From Bacillota bacterium (GTDB lineage: Bacteria; Bacillota; Clostridia; Lachnospirales; Lachnospiraceae), in the NCBI GenBank assembly GCA_023386815.1, contig JAEWIZ010000013.1:1-58711 (forward strand): a stretch of 58,711 nucleotides of DNA, in the 5' to 3' direction. Shown here piece by piece: positions 58,513 to 58,711 of this stretch (position 1 is the stretch's first letter; every line of letters begins with the position of its first letter). The translations under genes were made by a program, and so were the position numbers. The notes under the pieces are model-generated. The model had not been told where the DNA came from and made no database searches. It saw nothing but the letters and a program-made list of their open reading frames with translations.

Positions 58513-58711
58513 TCTCTTTGCTGACGCGGCAAACGACAAACAACTTCAACAAACGAGTTGATTGAACTGATGAAGCAGCAGCGCAATGAACCTTGATAAT
58601 TGAACAGTAAAACAACCCTGAAAATTCTAAAAATATGAAGTCTCACATGGACTTCAAAAATAGATTTTCATTGATGTCGAAAGACATCACGAACCGTATC
58701 GGTATGATTTA
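58513..58711 (+). other. Leader of the 16S rRNA precursor
   Basis: Text typical of clostridial pre-16S leaders, with TGATAATTGAACAG, hairpin TTTGC/GCAAA, and a GAAA-tetraloop hairpin GATGTC/GACATC at 58673-58688. The mature 16S start is not reached. The gap 58207-58483 shows no gene. Confidence 0.7.

Noticed and set aside
1..58711. CRISPR array or prophage
   Set aside because: No regularly spaced repeats with unique spacers and no phage structural genes were seen; the tandem arrays at 17-18 kb have no spacers.

Overview
The window is a piece of an AT-rich, anaerobic, Gram-positive chromosome centred on the replication origin. The evidence is the gene order rpmH-dnaA-dnaN-S4 protein-recF-gyrB-gyrA, the oxygen-sensitive anaerobic enzymes (class III ribonucleotide reductase, AdhE, Fe-S fumarase, ferrous iron uptake), strong Shine-Dalgarno sequences, and several small families typical of Lachnospiraceae (DUF3881, DUF4446, RDAC-type, DUF3793). 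A Lachnospiraceae / Clostridium cluster XIVa bacterium is the best guess; the species cannot be fixed from sequence reading alone.

Layout. From 46.5 kb leftwards almost everything is on the minus strand, and from 47 kb rightwards everything is on the plus strand, as expected for leading-strand genes leaving a bidirectional origin at about 46.5-48.7 kb. Left of the origin lie rpmH, rnpA-yidD-yidC-jag, mnmE-mnmG, rsmG, an acetyltransferase, a DegS/DegU-like pair, and parA-parB with three perfect parS sites. Right of it lie dnaA, dnaN, an S4-domain gene, recF, gyrB, gyrA, a two-subunit fumarase, tRNA-Ser(GCU), a small RDAC-type gene, and a strong rRNA promoter with the start of the 16S leader; the 16S gene itself is beyond the window.

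The left 34 kb is accessory. In order it holds: class II fructose-bisphosphate aldolase (1 kb); a long iron operon feoA-feoA-feoB-Cys-rich peptide-Fur-like-DUF3793-DUF2325 facing a divergent DtxR-type regulator (1.4-6.6 kb); two copies of a LysR plus uroporphyrinogen-decarboxylase-family cassette (7-9 kb and 14-16 kb) that flank a chemoreceptor, a SnoaL-like protein and a BlaI/BlaR1 pair; a 2-hydroxyacid dehydrogenase and an AllE-like ureidoglycine aminohydrolase set among 17-bp tandem repeats; nrdD-nrdG; a Spo0A-like response regulator followed by a GHKL sensor kinase; an IS200-type element; a Cache-domain chemoreceptor; DUF3881; an HD-GYP phosphodiesterase; and adhE behind three Rex-like operators.

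The observations I would follow first are: five GTTGATA-type repeats at an exact 11-bp pitch running into the AT-rich DNA between dnaA and dnaN; two mutually exclusive hairpins over the gyrB ribosome binding site; the Spo0A-like regulator and GHKL kinase with their own repeat operators; the duplicated LysR/UroD cassettes, in which one enzyme has lost the zinc-binding cysteines; and the two unknown-function genes carried by the feo operon.
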